Notes: generated from the letters alone by a model not told the origin. 64,000 nt of DNA from Myroides odoratus (GCF_001549985.1 NZ_LROZ01000002.1:231695-295694); one strand, 5' to 3'. Counted from the stretch's first letter, positions 27,079 through 37,370 are shown. Program-made: numbers and translations.

Positions 27079-30000
27079 TTAAAATCTAAGGTTTGTAGAA
27101 GTTGATATAAAACCGTTTTTACCGCCCAATTGATATTTAACAGTTGAGTTAATCCCCAAGTTTAAACTTGATGTCTCTGTAAAATTATTTGTCATATTTT
27201 TTAATCTATTAAAACCTATATTCATTGTTGTTTGCCCCGAAGCATGCCAATTAGAATTTGATAACATAGAATATGGTAAATCTGAAAAAGGATTACTTGC
27301 TACTATATTGCGGTTACCAAGAGGAGTTGAACCTCTCAAACCTATATTTCCTCCTATAGCCATTAACATAGTTCCAGGTGCGTCAGTCTCAGATGACATT
27401 CTTACATTAATATTCAATCCAGATATTCTAGATTGGCCATCAATTAAATTAGATTCAAACATATTATTTCCTGTTCCTTCTATACTAAAATCAAAACTAA
27501 CATGAGCAGTATTTTTAATCACCACTGGAGCAAAAGCACCTTTTCTACCTCCATCTCCTCTACCTAAAGACAAAGCGCTTAAAGTAGTCCAATTAACATT
27601 TTTGTCTTCAGGAATATTCAGATTCTGCTTAACATCAGTTAAAGTTGCTCCAACATTTTTCCAAGTTTCCTTATTATCGTCAGTAAATTCTGAATCAGTT
27701 CTATTGAACCAGACTATATCATCTCCTTTCTTAAACCAATCATCACTCTCCTCCGCGCTCATCCCCGTAGGGTCAATCAAATTCATCGGATTGTTGTGTA
27801 CATAATGATACGGTGTCCATGCTGGGAATTTCTCCGCCAACGGATCCACATTCATCCATCGACCAAGTGCAGCATCATAGTTCCTTGCACCGTAATCATA
27901 TACGTTTAATCCTAGCTCATCTTGTTTCTCTTTTCCGTTGTATTGATACTTATAGTTTTGAGCTATGGTATTATTCTTCTCGTTATACCCTTGATGAGCC
28001 AATCCAAATGGATAGTAATTCGTTTCTTCAATGATCTCACCAACGTCGATTTTATCATTTTTATTCGCATCTGAATAGCTCAAACGAACATTACCTAAAT
28101 GGTCGCGGTATTGGTATACATAGTTTTGCGTTTCTGCATTGAAATACCCTTCTGCGGTTGGGAAGAATAGTAATTTCCCCATAAAATATTGGAAACCATC
28201 CAAATAATTCACAGTAAAACCACCTCCTCCTTGGGTTACTACTTTATTTATTTTCTCACCTGTCGCTGTATAAAGATAAGTGATTTTCCCTCGATCAGAT
28301 AGGATTTCCACAGGTAAATTCAAGTGGTTGTACTTGATTCTCGTAATTCCTTTGTTTCGATCTACTTTCAGATTACCAAAACTATCGTAATCGTAATGTT
28401 TAGCGGCAGTACTTCCCTGTTTGAAGCCATCGGTATTGTTGGAGCTATCCACTACTTTTTGTAGGATATTGCCTTCGTAACTGTAGGTCAACTGATCTAA
28501 ATCCAAAGCAATAGCGGTATTCACACTACGTCCTTTGCGGTTTAAGCTCCTAATATTCCCATTGGCATCGTAGCTCATTTTTTCATCATACAGTCCAATG
28601 ATGGGCATGATACCCGCAGGTTCTTGATAGGTTCCAGCTTTTAAACGGTTAACCTTATCATAGGCATAACTATAGCGACGCAATACATTATCTTGGGCGG
28701 TTTTCCACGTTTGTTCAGCGATAGTCCCATTGTATAGTTTTTTGACTCCACCAATCCCCTCACTATCCAAGGTATTGTAATTCAGCTTCATCGCAAACAA
28801 AGCTTTCTTACCAAAATCACCTGCCTCTAAATTATTCGCATTGTTTACCTGAGTCAACCAACCGCGGATATTATAGGTATAATTAATTTCTTGTAGAAAA
28901 GAGGAGCGAATTGTTGCTTCTGCAACTGCTATAGGTCTATCAATAACTTTGTCATTTTGTTCCAAATCTCGGGGTTTAAAAATGTTCCCTAATTTGCCTC
29001 CAACTCTTTTCTGTTTAATGCGTCCCAATTCATCGTATACATTTTCAAAAAGAACCACAGGATCAGCATTGCCTACTTTATGAGTTTGATACATTAAACG
29101 TTCAGCTTTATCATACGTAAATGTTTCCATAATCTCTATTGGTTGACTCCCGCCACTAAATTGATGCTTCGTAACAGTTTTTATTGGAAGTCCTCTAAAA
29201 TTATACTTCGTATCAACTCGAGTCAAACCTCTGGAAACAGTAACATAATCTCGATGATTTCTAAGTATTTGCTCTTTATCATCATAAAGTTTGTATTCAA
29301 TCATATGATCTGATAATGCAATAGGACTAGGATGAAGAATTTTGGTCCATGTTCCTGTTGCCAGTCCCTTTACTTGTAAAATAACGGTTTGTCCTTCTAC
29401 CTGTTCTGGAATTTCAGTATTGTTTATAAACTCATAATCATCATAATAATTAAGTTTCAAAATTCTCAGTTCAGTCTTCGGCATTATGTTATTAGTATAG
29501 GGTACCATTACCCTATCAATAGTTCTAGGCACCGTTCTTTTTTCGTAGATATCTGTAGATAAATCGACTAAATTTTGAAACGTAGTTCTTCCTGCTGCTG
29601 TACTTGGAGTACCTGTATAGAATCCAGTATATACCACACGCCCAAAAGCATCGTATTTGCTAAACATCCAACCTTTTGCTTCATCTCCAAATGGGCTATA
29701 CACCGGACCTTGTGCCAATAGGCGATCAGCTTTATCATACACCATAAACTCCCACTCTTTCCCAGGGAGTTTCTTCGCCACCAATCGATTCTTGTGGTCG
29801 TATTGGTACTGATAACACAACTGATCTAAGGTTGTGGCGTCCGTTTTTCCGTAAGACAAAGGAGGTAAGACATACGTTAAGTTATTATACTGGTCATAGA
29901 CATAATAAGTATAAAGCGCGATTCCAACATACGGACTCCAAATACCTGGATCTATTGGTTTAACAGGTGGAGTAAGTGAGTTCACTCCGTTAGATACCTG

Positions 30001-30888
30001 ATCCGTTAAGTTATTTCCGATGTCTTCTGCATTATTAATGATTTCACTCGCACTTTTTCCCGCTAACTCATTTGAAATACCACTAGTAATGCCTCCAGAT
30101 AACGAACCACCTGGCCGGGTAGGATCCACAACTGCCAATTCACGATCTAACAATTGAACCGTAGCTAAAACTTTGTCTTCTTGATCTGTGAAACGATTCG
30201 AATAGTTACCATCCTCATCTTTAGTTGACGTGACATACAGCTTATTGGCTGCGAAATACCCCTCATCCACCAAGCGAATGTCATATGCTTTCAAACTCGC
30301 ATTCCATGTGGCTATCGCTTTGAATTTCTTTACTTGATTGGATACATTAAACCCATAGGTATGCTTGACCGTATGGCTCGCATTGGCTGCCATTTTCCAG
30401 TCTTCCCCTGGTGAAGCTTGTTGTAACACTCGCTTTAAAGGGGATTTCTCAAATTCCGTTTCGCTATACGGATTGGTTGTGCGTTCGTATTTCGCACTGT
30501 CGTAAAACGCTTCAGTCTGACTTTTAGCATTGGGGATAAAATCTCGTTTTTCATTGAGATGCAATTGAAGTGAATTATCTGGATAATATTGTTCTACAAA
30601 AGGTAAATAATCCTTTGTTTGTCCTAAATTCAACTCATATTCGATATGTTTAACCACATTGCGATTTAAAGCACCTATTCCCACTGCAATTTCTTGCTTG
30701 GGACGACCTAAACCATCATAATACACCACAGTCTCTAACTTGGGCTTATTATACAACGCATGAGCAGTCGTTGCCGTTGCGTACTGAGGCTGTGTTGTTT
30801 TAATGTAGTTTTCTGAGCGCGTTTGTGCTTCCATGGAACTACAAGTCAAGCCAAACACAAACAAGATATAACGTGTAATTTGTTTCAT
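27079..30888 (-). CDS. RHS repeat-associated core protein with variable C-terminal tip
   Basis: A 1269-residue secreted protein. Signal peptide (MKQITRYILFVFGLTCSSMEAQ), a DUF6443-like N-terminal region (NKPKLETVVYYDGLGRPKQE), many YD/Rhs repeats (YDKADRLLAQGPV; YDYDSFGNLKVDRNKG), then the conserved core YQYRDHLGNVRLSYSD ... YDYGARNYDAALGRWMNVDP at about residues 950-1020, closing with NLIDPTGM near 1042. The remaining ~228 residues are the variable tip, beta-rich and glycine-rich (VIKNTAHVSFDFSIEGTG; LMAIGGNIGLRG), with no enzymatic motif recognised. It sits in an operon after the SpvB-like gene. Confidence 0.9.
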   Translation of the reverse strand: MKQITRYILFVFGLTCSSMEAQTRSENYIKTTQPQYATATTAHALYNKPKLETVVYYDGLGRPKQEIAVGIGALNRNVVKHIEYELNLGQTKDYLPFVEQYYPDNSLQLHLNEKRDFIPNAKSQTEAFYDSAKYERTTNPYSETEFEKSPLKRVLQQASPGEDWKMAANASHTVKHTYGFNVSNQVKKFKAIATWNASLKAYDIRLVDEGYFAANKLYVTSTKDEDGNYSNRFTDQEDKVLATVQLLDRELAVVDPTRPGGSLSGGITSGISNELAGKSASEIINNAEDIGNNLTDQVSNGVNSLTPPVKPIDPGIWSPYVGIALYTYYVYDQYNNLTYVLPPLSYGKTDATTLDQLCYQYQYDHKNRLVAKKLPGKEWEFMVYDKADRLLAQGPVYSPFGDEAKGWMFSKYDAFGRVVYTGFYTGTPSTAAGRTTFQNLVDLSTDIYEKRTVPRTIDRVMVPYTNNIMPKTELRILKLNYYDDYEFINNTEIPEQVEGQTVILQVKGLATGTWTKILHPSPIALSDHMIEYKLYDDKEQILRNHRDYVTVSRGLTRVDTKYNFRGLPIKTVTKHQFSGGSQPIEIMETFTYDKAERLMYQTHKVGNADPVVLFENVYDELGRIKQKRVGGKLGNIFKPRDLEQNDKVIDRPIAVAEATIRSSFLQEINYTYNIRGWLTQVNNANNLEAGDFGKKALFAMKLNYNTLDSEGIGGVKKLYNGTIAEQTWKTAQDNVLRRYSYAYDKVNRLKAGTYQEPAGIMPIIGLYDEKMSYDANGNIRSLNRKGRSVNTAIALDLDQLTYSYEGNILQKVVDSSNNTDGFKQGSTAAKHYDYDSFGNLKVDRNKGITRIKYNHLNLPVEILSDRGKITYLYTATGEKINKVVTQGGGGFTVNYLDGFQYFMGKLLFFPTAEGYFNAETQNYVYQYRDHLGNVRLSYSDANKNDKIDVGEIIEETNYYPFGLAHQGYNEKNNTIAQNYKYQYNGKEKQDELGLNVYDYGARNYDAALGRWMNVDPLAEKFPAWTPYHYVHNNPMNLIDPTGMSAEESDDWFKKGDDIVWFNRTDSEFTDDNKETWKNVGATLTDVKQNLNIPEDKNVNWTTLSALSLGRGDGGRKGAFAPVVIKNTAHVSFDFSIEGTGNNMFESNLIDGQSRISGLNINVRMSSETDAPGTMLMAIGGNIGLRGSTPLGNRNIVASNPFSDLPYSMLSNSNWHASGQTTMNIGFNRLKNMTNNFTETSSLNLGINSTVKYQLGGKNGFISTSTNLRF

Positions 30889-30895
30889 TGTAATT

Positions 30896-33800
30896 CTATT
30901 GATTGTTTTTATAATTGTATTCGTATTCTTCGATGATATTTCCCTCGTTGTCTTTTATCGCTTTTAAACGGTTAAAAAGATCATATTCATAAGACATACT
31001 GGTTCCTTTGGAATCTGTCATTTTCGTAATTCCCACTAAAGGTTTATGCTCATAGGTGGTAATCAAAGCCTCTTTTAAAGCAGCATTTGTTCTCAAATTA
31101 TTGAGTTGGGTCAATTTGGTTTCATTGATTGTAACTAAATTGGCAATGCTAACACCTAGTGCACTGGCTACTTGTTCTTTGGTTGCATTTTCAATGCGAG
31201 CAATAAGTAAGGTTTGTCCATACCCATAGAGGTAAACGGTTTTACTTCCACTTTTATCTTCTATTTCTTGTACATTAAAGTGACGGTCATAATAAGTAAC
31301 AGCCAAATTACTAGGAAAAAAACTTTGTTCTCCTTTACTCACTACCTGCGTAGTAAATAAGGCTTTATTGTTCCATAACTTATAGATATTACGCGTACTA
31401 CCTTGCCAAGTATTATCTTTGTAAATACCCGTTTGAATTAATTGGGCAGGACTGTGATCATTTTGTTTTTTAAGTTTACTAATCCCCTGATAAACATCAG
31501 CAGAAAGTACGTCTCCTGGTAAACTCACTTGAGAAACTACATCGTCCGGATAAAAATAACGTTCTACTATAGTAGCAGTAGGCGTTTCTATTGTTGTCTG
31601 TGTCTTCTGATAATGATAAGGACTAGTATAGGCAAAAGTTTGCTTCTCTTCTATGGATTTTGTTCCTTCATACTTAGTTGAAGTCACTGATTTTAAATAG
31701 TTTCTAAATGAGTTTATCTCATATTTTGTATATCCAATATGCTTAATGTTTAAGGGATTGATATTTGCTCCATCATTTGTATAGCCCGTTGTAGACATAT
31801 ATTTAATACGGGAAGACAACCCTCTAACAAGCAATCGCTTAGATTGATCTTCTTCATACGTATAAACTTCACTAAGTACCTTTTCTTTTTTCTCATTAAA
31901 AACATGTTTCTCAGATAAAAGACCATGATGCCAATTAGACCGAGTCCACTTTGGAGGTCCAGAAAAACCATTTGTTATACAGGAAAAACCCATCATACCA
32001 TGGTCCAAGTAATATTTATACTGCGTCATTGAACTAGAAGAATCACCATATTGTATTTGTTCTACAACACTACCATAAGCTACCCTTCCATCTCCAATAG
32101 GATCATTCAACGATAAAAGACTATTTGAAAAAACAGTAATTGATGGATTATAAATGGGTAAAGGAAACATTCCTCCAGTATTACACAGAGTTAGTTCTTC
32201 ACCTCTTGCGACATATACATATGTATCAAAATAATTACTTCCTGAGGAGCTTCCTGTATCTAAATCCAAATAACTATATCTTTTCTTAAGTGCTAATTCA
32301 TCATCAGCAGTATATGACTCTATACTACTCACACTGACACCATTAAGTGCTAGCTCTTTTTCAACAATGGTATCATTAGATGCTTTATATTTAATTCCTA
32401 TTACTCCTACTCTGTCATTCTTAAAACCAGTATAAAATCCCTCTAATTTATACTTGGCAAAAGGATCTACTTGAAGTTTTCTCACCACTAATTGATGTAC
32501 TTTTTCTGTTGTCAAACGAGAATAAGCCTGAACATATCTACCTGACCCTTTAGGACTTTCCTTCATTAGATTAAAATAATACCCCTCCTGATCAATAGGA
32601 TATTCCGCACCTCCTGGATTATAATTCGGATCATAAAAACCTAAACTCAACTCCGCTTCTACAGTATATTCATCCAAAGTTTTAAAATATACCGGTTCAG
32701 GTCGACTCCCATACATTAAACTCATTGAAGCTATTCCATACTTCGCAGGTATAAGTTCACCGTCCACTACACTATTGGGTTGATAGGAAAACGTCGTATA
32801 TCCCTTGGTTGGGAAAATTATTTTTTTTAATAGTCCTGCAACAATAGCATATGTATCTGTATACTTGTTTCCTACACTAACCTGAGGATGCTTTTCATAC
32901 CCTAAATTACGGTCTTTAATTAACATCCAATTGCTAATAGGATCTGGAAAATCTCCGCGATCTCTACTGTTATATCCCCAAGCATCTTTAGAGCCAAATC
33001 TTTCATTAAGTCCTTCTGGATTGTAATATTCGAATTCATACTGGTGATTAGGAGCTAGGAATTGCACTTTATTTAAAAATGTTCTTCTATTTCTTGTGGA
33101 AACATAGTCTAACTTGATATGTTCCACTGTTTGCCTTGCTTGATTTTGAACTATAACCGCTGAAATTAATTTAGGTTCTCCTTTTAAATGATCAAAATGA
33201 GGTCGACTATACTCTTGTTTAAACAAAACTTCTCCATAATAGGGATTATTACTATAAATACGAGACAAAACAGCAGTTTTCATATTAGTATATACTGTAT
33301 TCATTGCATACTCCCATTTTTCCTTTGGTGCTCCACTATTATTACTGCAAGTATTTTCAATTTTAATTTTTTTAATTGAATGGCTTGCTTGTTGGAGATA
33401 AGAAAAATGATCGTCTGTATATTCAAAATAAACCACAGTCCCTTTAGGTGAAGTGATTGACTTTAAATACCAAGCCGTAACAGCACTATCGTATGAATAA
33501 TCATATTCTGTAGTTGTCACTTCTCGTTGATCAAAAACATAGGTTATTCCCTGCTCATCACGGACTGTAAAATAGTAGTTCTGATCCGTCCCTTTCAGCA
33601 TTTTAATTTCTAAATCTTCTTGTTTCAACAACAACACCTGTTTATTGTCATCTAGGGTAAATTGTCCACTTCGTCCTAAAAAGTTAAATAGAAACAAATC
33701 AGGTTCTGTATCTAATAAACCAGTTCGTGAATTATGGTACACATAGTTTACCATTTCCTGATCATCACAGTGTGCATCAGGTGGCAACTTATTGGATCTC

Positions 33801-34141
33801 CTTTCATCGGCTTTGCCATTTACAACTCGGGTTATGACTCCACCTGCATTGAGTACCCAACCAATCCCCACATTATTCTCTGCCTGATCTACTTTTATCC
33901 CATTGGAGGAGTAGCTCAACGTAATAGGCACAGCTAAATCCTTCACCTTGTAGTTATACAACTCAATCTGTTCTTGAACCGTACCAGTAAACATCCCGAT
34001 ACTGTGTTGTCCGTAACTTCCCAACGAATAAGAGGTTGAAGAAGGTAAGATCAAATTCAACTCATTTTTAACCTCTTCTTGCCCAAAAGAAAAGTGTATT
34101 CCTCCTAAAATAAATACTACTAAAAAATATATCTTTTTCAT
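30896..34141 (-). CDS. SpvB/TcB-like YD-repeat secreted protein
   Basis: A 1081-residue protein with signal peptide MKKIYFLVVFILGGIHFSFG. The N-terminal region (DLAVPITLSYSSNGIKVDQ and VGIGWVLNAGGVITRVVNG) resembles the start of SpvB/TcB proteins, and the C-terminal part has YD repeats (YLYGYGQTLLIARIENATKE; SMSYEYDLFNRLKAIKDNEG), ending without core or tip. It lies 7 bases before the Rhs-core gene and 2 bases after the T9SS-protein gene. I infer that it and the Rhs protein could form a two-part cocoon as TcB and TcC do; this is a hypothesis. Confidence 0.8.
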   Translation of the reverse strand: MKKIYFLVVFILGGIHFSFGQEEVKNELNLILPSSTSYSLGSYGQHSIGMFTGTVQEQIELYNYKVKDLAVPITLSYSSNGIKVDQAENNVGIGWVLNAGGVITRVVNGKADERRSNKLPPDAHCDDQEMVNYVYHNSRTGLLDTEPDLFLFNFLGRSGQFTLDDNKQVLLLKQEDLEIKMLKGTDQNYYFTVRDEQGITYVFDQREVTTTEYDYSYDSAVTAWYLKSITSPKGTVVYFEYTDDHFSYLQQASHSIKKIKIENTCSNNSGAPKEKWEYAMNTVYTNMKTAVLSRIYSNNPYYGEVLFKQEYSRPHFDHLKGEPKLISAVIVQNQARQTVEHIKLDYVSTRNRRTFLNKVQFLAPNHQYEFEYYNPEGLNERFGSKDAWGYNSRDRGDFPDPISNWMLIKDRNLGYEKHPQVSVGNKYTDTYAIVAGLLKKIIFPTKGYTTFSYQPNSVVDGELIPAKYGIASMSLMYGSRPEPVYFKTLDEYTVEAELSLGFYDPNYNPGGAEYPIDQEGYYFNLMKESPKGSGRYVQAYSRLTTEKVHQLVVRKLQVDPFAKYKLEGFYTGFKNDRVGVIGIKYKASNDTIVEKELALNGVSVSSIESYTADDELALKKRYSYLDLDTGSSSGSNYFDTYVYVARGEELTLCNTGGMFPLPIYNPSITVFSNSLLSLNDPIGDGRVAYGSVVEQIQYGDSSSSMTQYKYYLDHGMMGFSCITNGFSGPPKWTRSNWHHGLLSEKHVFNEKKEKVLSEVYTYEEDQSKRLLVRGLSSRIKYMSTTGYTNDGANINPLNIKHIGYTKYEINSFRNYLKSVTSTKYEGTKSIEEKQTFAYTSPYHYQKTQTTIETPTATIVERYFYPDDVVSQVSLPGDVLSADVYQGISKLKKQNDHSPAQLIQTGIYKDNTWQGSTRNIYKLWNNKALFTTQVVSKGEQSFFPSNLAVTYYDRHFNVQEIEDKSGSKTVYLYGYGQTLLIARIENATKEQVASALGVSIANLVTINETKLTQLNNLRTNAALKEALITTYEHKPLVGITKMTDSKGTSMSYEYDLFNRLKAIKDNEGNIIEEYEYNYKNNQ

Positions 34142-34143
34142 TT

Positions 34144-35694
34144 TTATCTTCTTACTACGTTAATACTTCCACTTTCCGTATCGGTTTTCACCCAAATAAT
34201 ATAGGTTCCTCGAGATAGCGCTGTTAAATCAACCGGTTCTGTTTGATACTCAATCGTTCTGCTTTGCAATAGGCGTCCACTTAAATCATAGACTTCCATT
34301 TTTCCTTTAGTATAGGCGAAATTCATCACGATATTCGAAAAACCAGTCGTTGGATTAGGAAAAGCCTCCAGAGTAATACGCGTAGACTCTTCTCTTTCTT
34401 TCTCCTCTGGTTCTACTTTGACAATCCAAAAGTCATTCCCTCCTTTTTGTGCAGTCTTCACCTTACTCTTTTCGCCATTGGACGTACCTGCAAAAACATA
34501 GCCTCCATCACGAGTTTGAATGACTTTAGTCAACACATCGTTGCCCTTGCTGCTGATGGATTTCTCCCAAGCAACACTGCGTTCTCCATCTAAACGAGTA
34601 CCCAAATATTCAAAGGTGGCGTCCTTTTCTGCCTCATTCAAGCTACTTCCTCCCAAAAAGAAGTCTCCCTTAGAATCCACAAAACCATTGGTCAACATAT
34701 TGTAATCTCCATAGCTATACACAAATGATGCTACTTCGCTGCCGCGTTCATCCACTTGAACCACCCAATAATCTAATTGACTTTCTTGTTTGCTGGTTTT
34801 ACTTCCCGATACATCTGAATTAGACATACCAAATAGCGCATAACCTCCGTCTTTTACTTGTTGAATTTCTTTTAGTTCCTCTTCTTGTGCTCCACCGTAG
34901 GTGCGTTGCCATTGCTCTTTTCCTGTTGCATCTAAGTGAATCAGCCAATAATCCATACCTCCATAAGCTTCGGCTGTTTTAGTGCCACTGCGAGGAGAAT
35001 TCGATTGAGCACCAATAAGTAACCCGCGATTTGCTGTTTCGATGATATCAATCCCCACTTCTTTATATTCCCCTCCATAGCTCTTTTGCCACACAATAGC
35101 ACCTTGTGCATTTAATCGCAAAATCCACAGGTCCATCCCTCCATAATAAGAAGCCGTTTTATCACCCGACACAACGGAATTACTATTGGCTAGTACCGCA
35201 TAATCTCCTCCTTTTAGAGCAATCACCTTGACGATTTCCTCCGTTCCTATTCCACCATAACTGCGTTGCCATTCGATCGTCTTAGCGGCATTGAGCTTCA
35301 CCAGCCACAAATCTTCCTTGCCCTTATTTTCTTCTGTTTTATCGCCTGAGATTCCAGAGGTGGATGTTATCCCCAACAAAAAACCACCATCTTTCGTATG
35401 GCAAATGCTATGCAAATAATCATTTCCGTCACCGCCTAAGCGATATTGCCATTCTTGGGCACCATCCTCTTTCATCTTCCACAACCAAGCATCGATATTG
35501 CCACGGCGCTTCGCTTTGATATCTCCTCCTTCATTGGACAAGGAACTCCCCGCTAACAAAAAACCATAATCGGCGGTTGGTAACACATCAAATAGGTATT
35601 CCGCATGGGTACTACCTAACGTTTGTTCCCATTTTACTTTTTGACTAAATCCTAGTATAGGGATTAAAGTAACTAGTAGTAGTTTTATTTTCAT
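34144..35694 (-). CDS. Secreted repeat (propeller-like) protein with T9SS type A sorting domain
   Basis: A 516-residue protein from MKIKLLLVTLIPILGFSQ (35694); the frame begins six codons earlier. After the signal peptide come at least six repeats of about 55-65 residues of the form GG-D-WL-L-A-G---WQ-YGG (for example GGMDLWILRLNAQGAIVWQK and GGMDYWLIHLDATGKEQWQR), likely a beta-propeller. The C-terminal 80 residues are a T9SS sorting domain (LEAFPNPTTGFSNIVMNF ... LSRGTYIIWVKT). It is the first gene of the Rhs operon, so it may display or accompany the Rhs proteins at the surface (inference). Confidence 0.85.
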   Translation of the reverse strand: MKIKLLLVTLIPILGFSQKVKWEQTLGSTHAEYLFDVLPTADYGFLLAGSSLSNEGGDIKAKRRGNIDAWLWKMKEDGAQEWQYRLGGDGNDYLHSICHTKDGGFLLGITSTSGISGDKTEENKGKEDLWLVKLNAAKTIEWQRSYGGIGTEEIVKVIALKGGDYAVLANSNSVVSGDKTASYYGGMDLWILRLNAQGAIVWQKSYGGEYKEVGIDIIETANRGLLIGAQSNSPRSGTKTAEAYGGMDYWLIHLDATGKEQWQRTYGGAQEEELKEIQQVKDGGYALFGMSNSDVSGSKTSKQESQLDYWVVQVDERGSEVASFVYSYGDYNMLTNGFVDSKGDFFLGGSSLNEAEKDATFEYLGTRLDGERSVAWEKSISSKGNDVLTKVIQTRDGGYVFAGTSNGEKSKVKTAQKGGNDFWIVKVEPEEKEREESTRITLEAFPNPTTGFSNIVMNFAYTKGKMEVYDLSGRLLQSRTIEYQTEPVDLTALSRGTYIIWVKTDTESGSINVVRR

Positions 35695-36136
35695 ATACAA
35701 TTCATATTTCATTAAGTCAAACTCATTCTTAATAACTTAAACCTTTACTTATTCCTTACAAAAATATCTATTTAAAATAATATTTAGTTAAATTATGTGA
35801 TTTTAACTATTTTAAAATAAAAATTAAAGATAAATAATTCACATATTCTCATTAACAGAAGATATAGTGATTAAAAAATCACATTTAGTAGGTATTTAAA
35901 CCTCAAGAATATTCATACTACACTTTTACTTCACAAGTAGTTTTTATCTAATGAAGGAGAATACATAGCATTTTCCAAAATATCACAATCTATTTATTCT
36001 GACTGTTTATTCCTTCCTACTTCCTCCCCAGAAATAGTGAAATTCAGCTCTACTTTACATTTTTCTATTTTCAGTATTGTTTTTTTTTAGCACATTTGCG
36101 TCCTCAATTAACGATATTGAATAACAGAACAACCGT
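35695..36136. other. Divergent gene-free region upstream of the Rhs operon
   Basis: A 442-base, extremely AT-rich stretch with the promoters of the Rhs operon (left) and the SH3 protein (right). It contains a perfect inverted repeat GTGATTAAAAAATCAC at 35877-35892 and a further half-site ATGTGATTTTAA near 35795. Nothing else recognised. Confidence 0.5.
35877..35892. promoter_or_regulatory. Perfect inverted repeat, possible operator of the Rhs operon
   Basis: GTGATT-AAAA-AATCAC, with a third copy of the half-site about 80 bases towards the Rhs operon. It lies 183 bases from the operon start and 245 bases from the SH3 gene. The spacing between GTGA and TCAC is 8, not the 6 of CRP/FNR sites. 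Confidence 0.35.
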
Positions 36137-37312
36137 ATGAAAACACTCGTTCAAGCCTTATTATTTTGCTGTACCCTTCCGGTTCTAGCACAATCCCCAA
36201 CCTTATACACGTCCAAACCTACAGAAGCTTACAAAGACAAAGCAGCGACTCAAAAGGCGGGAATTTTTATTTCCAATGCTCACCTTTCGTACTATGAGAA
36301 AATCAACAAGCGTTTGGTGCAGATCGACCGCGATTATGAGAATCCCATTTATATTGTGGATACCCAAAACCTAAAAGAATACTATACCGAAGATTCACCT
36401 GCAGCGCCTGCTCCCATTATTGAAATGGACGAGTACTATGGATCCCCTCACCTATTCACAACTGTAGCGGGATTAAAAGTGCGCGAGTACCCAAGTAGTA
36501 CTGCTAGTGTATTGGGAACTGTCCTAATTGGAACAGCAGTACCAATTGAATTTTATCCGTATGACCAAAATGCATGGGTACCGATTTCGTATAAAGATGG
36601 ATATGGTTATGTAGCTGTACAATATTTAGGTGAACGCCCTGTAATGAGTGAGTTGATCCAAGCGTACAAAGGCGCAACCGAAGTGAACGAACAACGCAAA
36701 TACGCAGAGCGCATCTTGGAACTAGGATGGAATAGCGAAGACAAAGAAACACAAAAGGCCATTCAGCTTTATATCGACTTTGCTACAAAACAAGACGAAA
36801 CGGAAAAAGTAGAATTGTTGAAACTGCAATTGGACGTATTTAAATCCATGCCGAAAGTAGGAGATTCTTCTAAAGTGAATAAAATGGTTAAGAAAAAGCA
36901 ATTTGGCTTTGCCTTAAACGGAAAAGTTGAACCCCTAGACGGTTTTGATATCGATTGGATTCACAACTACTTGGGGTATCCGATTGATGAATCTGCCAAT
37001 TTAGAAGATTGCGCCTTGGGAGATTACGAATCTAATTCATACTTTAATTCGGCTGAATTTATCACGCATGACCTGGATCATACCTATAAAGTAAGAAAAA
37101 TGGACATGCTCAATCAAAATGGTTTTATCCTAGATAATCACTTGTTGGAGCAGTACACTACTGAAACACTCTTTCTAAAATTAGCCAAGGGATTAATCAC
37201 AACCATTGATCCAATTGAACATACTTATTACATTGCCGTGGACGATGTACTCTACAGTTTTGAGTTTCGCAATAATGAATTATTGCGAGTAGAATTGATT
37301 TATTACTGCTAA
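36137..37312 (+). CDS. Secreted SH3b-domain protein
   Basis: A 391-residue exported protein: signal peptide MKTLVQALLFCCTLPVLAQ, a linker, and a bacterial SH3 domain at about residues 110-175 (TTVAGLKVREYPSSTASVLG ... YKDGYGYVAVQYLGERPV). The C-terminal half (about 190-391) matches nothing I recognise. SH3b domains usually bind cell-wall or surface components; no enzyme domain is visible. Single gene, followed 58 bases on by panB. Confidence 0.75.
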   Translation: MKTLVQALLFCCTLPVLAQSPTLYTSKPTEAYKDKAATQKAGIFISNAHLSYYEKINKRLVQIDRDYENPIYIVDTQNLKEYYTEDSPAAPAPIIEMDEYYGSPHLFTTVAGLKVREYPSSTASVLGTVLIGTAVPIEFYPYDQNAWVPISYKDGYGYVAVQYLGERPVMSELIQAYKGATEVNEQRKYAERILELGWNSEDKETQKAIQLYIDFATKQDETEKVELLKLQLDVFKSMPKVGDSSKVNKMVKKKQFGFALNGKVEPLDGFDIDWIHNYLGYPIDESANLEDCALGDYESNSYFNSAEFITHDLDHTYKVRKMDMLNQNGFILDNHLLEQYTTETLFLKLAKGLITTIDPIEHTYYIAVDDVLYSFEFRNNELLRVELIYYC

Positions 37313-37370
37313 TTTTTTTATTTCAAGTCTTTTTACTCTACTTTTACAAGGAATTACAAAATAAACAACA

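Noticed and set aside
35877..35892. CRP/FNR binding site
   Set aside because: GTGA and TCAC are separated by 8 rather than 6 bases, so it does not fit the consensus; kept only as an inverted repeat.
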